This document shows, piece after piece, positions 60,496-64,000 of a stretch of 64,000 nt of DNA (the first letter of the stretch is position 1; every line of letters starts with the position of its first letter). The DNA comes from Bartonella grahamii ATCC 700132. GTDB lineage: Bacteria > Pseudomonadota > Alphaproteobacteria > Rhizobiales > Rhizobiaceae. The position numbers and the translations under genes were made by a program. The stretch is taken from positions 62,001 through 126,000 of the forward strand of contig NZ_JACX01000001.1 in the NCBI RefSeq assembly GCF_000518085.1. Direction: 5' to 3'. Below the pieces are notes generated by a model. That model ran no database searches, was not told the DNA's origin, and saw only the letters and a program-made list of their open reading frames with translations.

Positions 60496-61641
60496 TTAAC
60501 CAGAAATATTTTCAAAAAATTCTTTCATACGTGAAAAAAAGCCATGTGATTGCGGTGAATTCTCATGATTTGAAAGTTTTTCAAATTTTTGCAATAGTTC
60601 ACGTTGTTCTTGCGTTAATTTTTGTGGTGTCTCAATCGTGATATGGATGTAAAGGTCACCCCTTGCTTGCTGCCGACGCAACATAGGCATACCCTTACCC
60701 TTAAGGCGGAATTGACGTCCATTTTGTGTCCCTTCTGGGATTTTAACACGCGCTTTAACACCATCAAGATCGGAAACTTCAAACTCTCCTCCTAAAGCAG
60801 CTGTTACCATTGAAATAGGAACGCGACAGTGAAGATCTGCTCCTTCTCGCTGAAAAAACTCATGCGGTTTAACGGAAAGGAAAATATAAAGATCACCATT
60901 GGGGCCACCACGAATACCAGCATCACCCTCACCAGAAAGGCGAATACGCGTTCCATCTTCAATACCAGCTGGAACATTCACGCTCAATGAACGTTTTTTC
61001 TCTATGCGTCGTGTCCCCTGACATTTTGGGCATGGATCCGTAATAGTTTCACCACGTCCATGACATGAAGGACATGTTCGCTCAATAGAAAAGAAACCTT
61101 GTGCAGCACGCACACGACCAGATCCATGACATGTTCCACAAACTTGCGGCTTAGAACCCTTTCTCGCTCCTGATCCTTCACAAACATCGCACGTAACGGA
61201 ACTGGGAATAGTAATTTCTGCAGTTTTTCCTGAAAATACCTCTTCTAAGGTTATTTCCATATTATAACTCAGATCTGCACCACGTTCGCGACCATCACCA
61301 CGCTTACGGTGCGCACCTCCCATAATTTCGCCAAAAAAATCTTCAAAAATATCAGCAAATCCACCACCAGCAGCAAAACCTCCAAAGGGATTTGCTCCTC
61401 CTTGACTACCGCTATTTTCAAAAGCCGCATGACCAAATCGATCATAAGCAGCACGCTTTTGGGGATCTTTGAGGACTTCGTAGGCTTCGCCAATTTCTTT
61501 GAATTTTCGCTCTGCCTCTTTATCCCCGGCGTTGCGATCAGGATGATATTGCATTGCCAACTTACGAAAAGCAGATTTCAACTTTTTATCATCACATTCA
61601 CGAGTCACGCCAAGAATTTCATAATAGTCAACCTTCATCAT
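60496..61641 (-). CDS. dnaJ: Chaperone DnaJ
   Basis: This 381-residue Hsp40 co-chaperone stimulates DnaK ATPase. The J domain (residues 1-70) has the HPD motif in [11 protein letters not shown], a Gly/Phe-rich stretch follows ([19 protein letters not shown]), and the zinc-binding domain has four CxxCxGxG-type repeats ([36 protein letters not shown]). The C-terminal substrate-binding domains are normal. It follows dnaK after 153 bp with a terminator hairpin between them. Confidence 0.97.
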   Translation of the reverse strand: MMKVDYYEILGVTRECDDKKLKSAFRKLAMQYHPDRNAGDKEAERKFKEIGEAYEVLKDPQKRAAYDRFGHAAFENSGSQGGANPFGGFAAGGGFADIFEDFFGEIMGGAHRKRGDGRERGADLSYNMEITLEEVFSGKTAEITIPSSVTCDVCEGSGARKGSKPQVCGTCHGSGRVRAAQGFFSIERTCPSCHGRGETITDPCPKCQGTRRIEKKRSLSVNVPAGIEDGTRIRLSGEGDAGIRGGPNGDLYIFLSVKPHEFFQREGADLHCRVPISMVTAALGGEFEVSDLDGVKARVKIPEGTQNGRQFRLKGKGMPMLRRQQARGDLYIHITIETPQKLTQEQRELLQKFEKLSNHENSPQSHGFFSRMKEFFENISG

Positions 61642-61732
61642 GTATTCCTGATAATTTCTCTGTCATCCATCTTATGGATAAGATTGCTTTTAATTTATAT
61701 TTTTAGCAACAAAGTTGCAACTCACTCAAATA

Positions 61733-61764
61733 ATAAAGCCCAGCCTTATATTTCAAAGGCCGGG
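61733..61764 (-). terminator. Intrinsic terminator between dnaK and dnaJ
   Basis: On the minus strand CCCGGCCTT / AAGGCTGGG forms a 9-bp stem (one G-U) with an eight-base loop, followed by CTTTATTATTT. It lies 30 bases after the dnaK stop. It would reduce dnaJ relative to dnaK unless dnaJ has its own promoter. Confidence 0.75.
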
Positions 61765-61794
61765 TTTATAAATTAATCAACACACATGCTGACA

Positions 61795-63687
61795 CTATTT
61801 CTTCTTATCATTAACTTCTTCAAAATCAGCATCAACAACATCATCATTCTTTGCTTCTGTTTCAGTGTCAGCGCCCGCTGCTTGTGAAGCTTCATACATA
61901 GCCTGTCCAAGCTTCATACTGACTTCAGCTAATTTTTGCATCTTTGTTGTTACTTCTTCAGTATCACTGCCTTCAAGCGCAGATTTCAAATCAGATATTG
62001 CTGTTTCAATCTGTCCTTTTTCTTCAGCTGATACTTTATCGCCATATTCATTGAGTGACTTTTCAGTTGAATGAATAAGAGCTTCCGCTTGATTTCTAGC
62101 TTCAACACCTTCACGGCGTTTTTTATCCTCAGCTGCATGCTCTTCCGCATCCTGTACCATTTTTTCAATATCAGCATCACTTAAACCACCTGATGCCTGA
62201 ATACGAATTTGATGCTCTTTACCAGTTCCCTTATCTTTGGCCGAAACATTAACAATACCATTCGCATCAATATCAAAAGTAACTTCAATTTGAGGTATAC
62301 CACGTGGTGCTGGAGGAATACCAACAAGATCAAATTGAGCCAATAACTTATTATCGCTCGCCATTTCCCGTTCACCTTGGAAAACACGAATAGTCACAGC
62401 ACTCTGGTTATCATCAGCTGTTGAAAAAACTTGAGATTTTTTTGTTGGGATAGTGGTATTACGCTCAATGAGACGTGTGAAAACACCACCCAAGGTTTCG
62501 ATCCCCAAGGATAAAGGTGTTACATCTAGAAGCAAAACGTCTTTGACATCGCCTTGCAATACACCTCCTTGAATGGCAGCACCCATTGCAACAACTTCAT
62601 CAGGATTAACGCCTTTGTGTGGATCCTTACCAAAGAAGCTTTGCACGACTTGCTGAATCTTGGGCATACGTGTCATACCACCCACTAAAACAACTTCGTC
62701 AATCTCACCGGCCTTTAATCCAGCATCTTTTAACGCAGCTTTACAAGGCTCGATGGTGCGCTGCACTAAATCGTCAACCAGAGATTCAAATTTTGCCCGA
62801 GTCAATTTCATTGTTAAGTGCTTGGGACCTGATTGATCTGCCGTGATAAATGGTAAATTGATTTCTGTTTGCTGTGACGAAGAAAGCTCAATTTTTGCTT
62901 TTTCTGCCGCTTCTTTTAAGCGCTGTAAAGCTAATTTATCATTTTTCAGATCAATTCCTTGCTCTTTCTTAAACTCATCGGCAAAATAACCGACCAAGCG
63001 CATATCAAAGTCTTCACCCCCTAAAAACGTATCTCCATTGGTTGATTTAACTTCAAAAACGCCATCTCCAATTTCAAGTACTGAAATATCAAATGTACCA
63101 CCACCAAGGTCGTAAACAGCAATTGTTTTTCCGTCTTTTTTGTCCAAACCATAAGCTAAAGCAGCAGCAGTGGGCTCATTAATAATCCGTAAAACTTCAA
63201 GTCCAGCAATTTTACCCGCATCTTTAGTCGCTTGACGTTGCGCATCATTAAAATAAGCAGGAACAGTAATAACCGCTTGTTCAACTTTTTCACCCAGATA
63301 AGATTCTGCTGTTTCCTTCATCTTTTGCAAAATCATAGCTGAAATTTGCGATGGAGAATATTTCTTACCCGCTTCTTCAACCCATGCATCACCATTGTCA
63401 CCTTTAACAATTTTATAAGGCACAAGTGCTTTATCTTTTTCAACCATAGGATCATCAAAACGACGCCCTATCAAACGTTTAACTGCAAAAACTGTCCCTT
63501 CGGGATTTGTTACCGCCTGCCGTTTAGCAGGCTGTCCAACAAGCCGCTCTCCCCCATCAGTAAAGGCAACAACGGAAGGTGTTGTTCGTGCTCCTTCTGA
63601 GTTCTCGATAACCTTTGCGTTTTTGCCATCCATAACAGCCACACAAGAGTTCGTTGTCCCCAAATCAATACCAATTACTTTTGCCAT
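61795..63687 (-). CDS. dnaK: Chaperone DnaK (Hsp70)
   Basis: This 630-residue Hsp70 has an N-terminal ATPase (residues 1-385: [47 protein letters not shown]), the conserved linker [13 protein letters not shown] and a substrate-binding domain with lid, ending in the usual [14 protein letters not shown]. It folds and protects proteins in the cytoplasm with DnaJ and GrpE. I chose ATG 63687 ([10 protein letters not shown]) with GGAG upstream; the frame is open seven codons earlier. grpE is not in the window. Confidence 0.98.
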   Translation of the reverse strand: MAKVIGIDLGTTNSCVAVMDGKNAKVIENSEGARTTPSVVAFTDGGERLVGQPAKRQAVTNPEGTVFAVKRLIGRRFDDPMVEKDKALVPYKIVKGDNGDAWVEEAGKKYSPSQISAMILQKMKETAESYLGEKVEQAVITVPAYFNDAQRQATKDAGKIAGLEVLRIINEPTAAALAYGLDKKDGKTIAVYDLGGGTFDISVLEIGDGVFEVKSTNGDTFLGGEDFDMRLVGYFADEFKKEQGIDLKNDKLALQRLKEAAEKAKIELSSSQQTEINLPFITADQSGPKHLTMKLTRAKFESLVDDLVQRTIEPCKAALKDAGLKAGEIDEVVLVGGMTRMPKIQQVVQSFFGKDPHKGVNPDEVVAMGAAIQGGVLQGDVKDVLLLDVTPLSLGIETLGGVFTRLIERNTTIPTKKSQVFSTADDNQSAVTIRVFQGEREMASDNKLLAQFDLVGIPPAPRGIPQIEVTFDIDANGIVNVSAKDKGTGKEHQIRIQASGGLSDADIEKMVQDAEEHAAEDKKRREGVEARNQAEALIHSTEKSLNEYGDKVSAEEKGQIETAISDLKSALEGSDTEEVTTKMQKLAEVSMKLGQAMYEASQAAGADTETEAKNDDVVDADFEEVNDKKK

Positions 63688-64000
63688 ATTATAATCTCCA
63701 TTCAGCAAGCTACCTCAACCTTCATAAAGCATCTTTTTAAGACAGCTCCTCATAACACTCAAAGCCCATACATTGCTTCAAGCAACATAAAATAATAAAA
63801 AATTGCAAGTCGCAATAAGCCTTGCTGCCTCGTATATAAGAACAGGCTTTTATTGCTACAAGAGAATAATGAGAGAAACATCTCCAAAATAAAAAATTTA
63901 TTTTAAAATAGGCGCTTTAATGACCCATAAATACCATATTTATGAGAAACTTGAGATCATAATATATTTTTCTTGCAATTCTCAGTAAATACATCTTTCT
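63688..64000. other. Upstream region of dnaK, to window edge
   Basis: These 313 bp should contain the dnaK promoter. On the minus strand a CTTGAAG (63776-63782) is followed after about 18 bases by TGTTATGAGG (near 63747-63756), a weak match to a heat-shock-type promoter. No gene is visible before the edge. Confidence 0.35.

Noticed and set aside
63747-63782. RpoH promoter for dnaK
   Set aside because: Only the CTTGAAG half is good; the -10 part and spacing are poor, so it is mentioned as weak and not called.

Overview
The window looks like chromosomal DNA of a Bartonella-type alphaproteobacterium (Hyphomicrobiales/Rhizobiales). The support is AT-rich sequence, a GcrA cell-cycle regulator, an argD-argF-hslO operon, a SecB/FxsA/Tim44/Smr neighbourhood, a TIGR02300-type acidic protein, a DUF1150-Hsp20 pair, a cyclic beta-1,2-glucan synthase of about 2,850 residues, and long wasted gaps typical of a shrinking host-adapted genome. 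The genus is inferred from gene content and style, not from a database search.

Layout. 1-2650: the end of ccmA, then ccmB, ccmC, ccmD and ccmG (cytochrome c maturation, + strand). 3768-6940: argD-argF-hslO (- strand). 7423-7956: gcrA. 8858-11479: smr and tim44 (-), then fxsA and secB (+). 11547-19686: maeB (-), mutS (+), ilvD (-). 20530-26517: DUF1150 and hsp20 (-), then nth, rpmI, rplT, pheS, pheT (+). 26809-31105: a sitABCD-type Mn/Fe ABC importer with an operator-like palindrome, a candidate small RNA, and a DUF454 membrane protein (+). 32225-46265: pncB, the giant cyclic glucan synthase, rpsA, cmk, aroA (-). 46453-47026: TIGR02300 protein and tRNA-Ala(GGC). 48225-50102: transglycosylase-like lipoprotein and rmuC (-). 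50193-54254: def-fmt-truA and dapD (+), with a LOG-family gene (-) between them. 54739-63687: lepA, an EamA transporter, argB, dnaJ and dnaK (-).

Almost every gene is core housekeeping. I see no phage, secretion system, toxin-antitoxin locus, CRISPR array or other intact accessory system. The unusual material is in the gaps, about 10 kb in twelve stretches over 300 bp. Seven of these stretches of sequence are decayed copies of the 5' part of one P4-type tyrosine-integrase gene family (three on +, four on -, two of them head to head). Their shared upstream leader is better conserved than the coding part. A further gap, between mutS and ilvD, holds a decayed partial second copy of ilvD in the same orientation as the intact gene. 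Other points worth checking are a C-rich-loop small-RNA candidate with a strong terminator after sitD, a nested-hairpin leader ahead of rpsA, hairpins ahead of rpmI, a terminator/attenuator between rplT and pheST, and a heat-shock-type promoter for hsp20 that overlaps the nth upstream region.

All alignments and folds were done by eye on this sequence. Domain positions are approximate.
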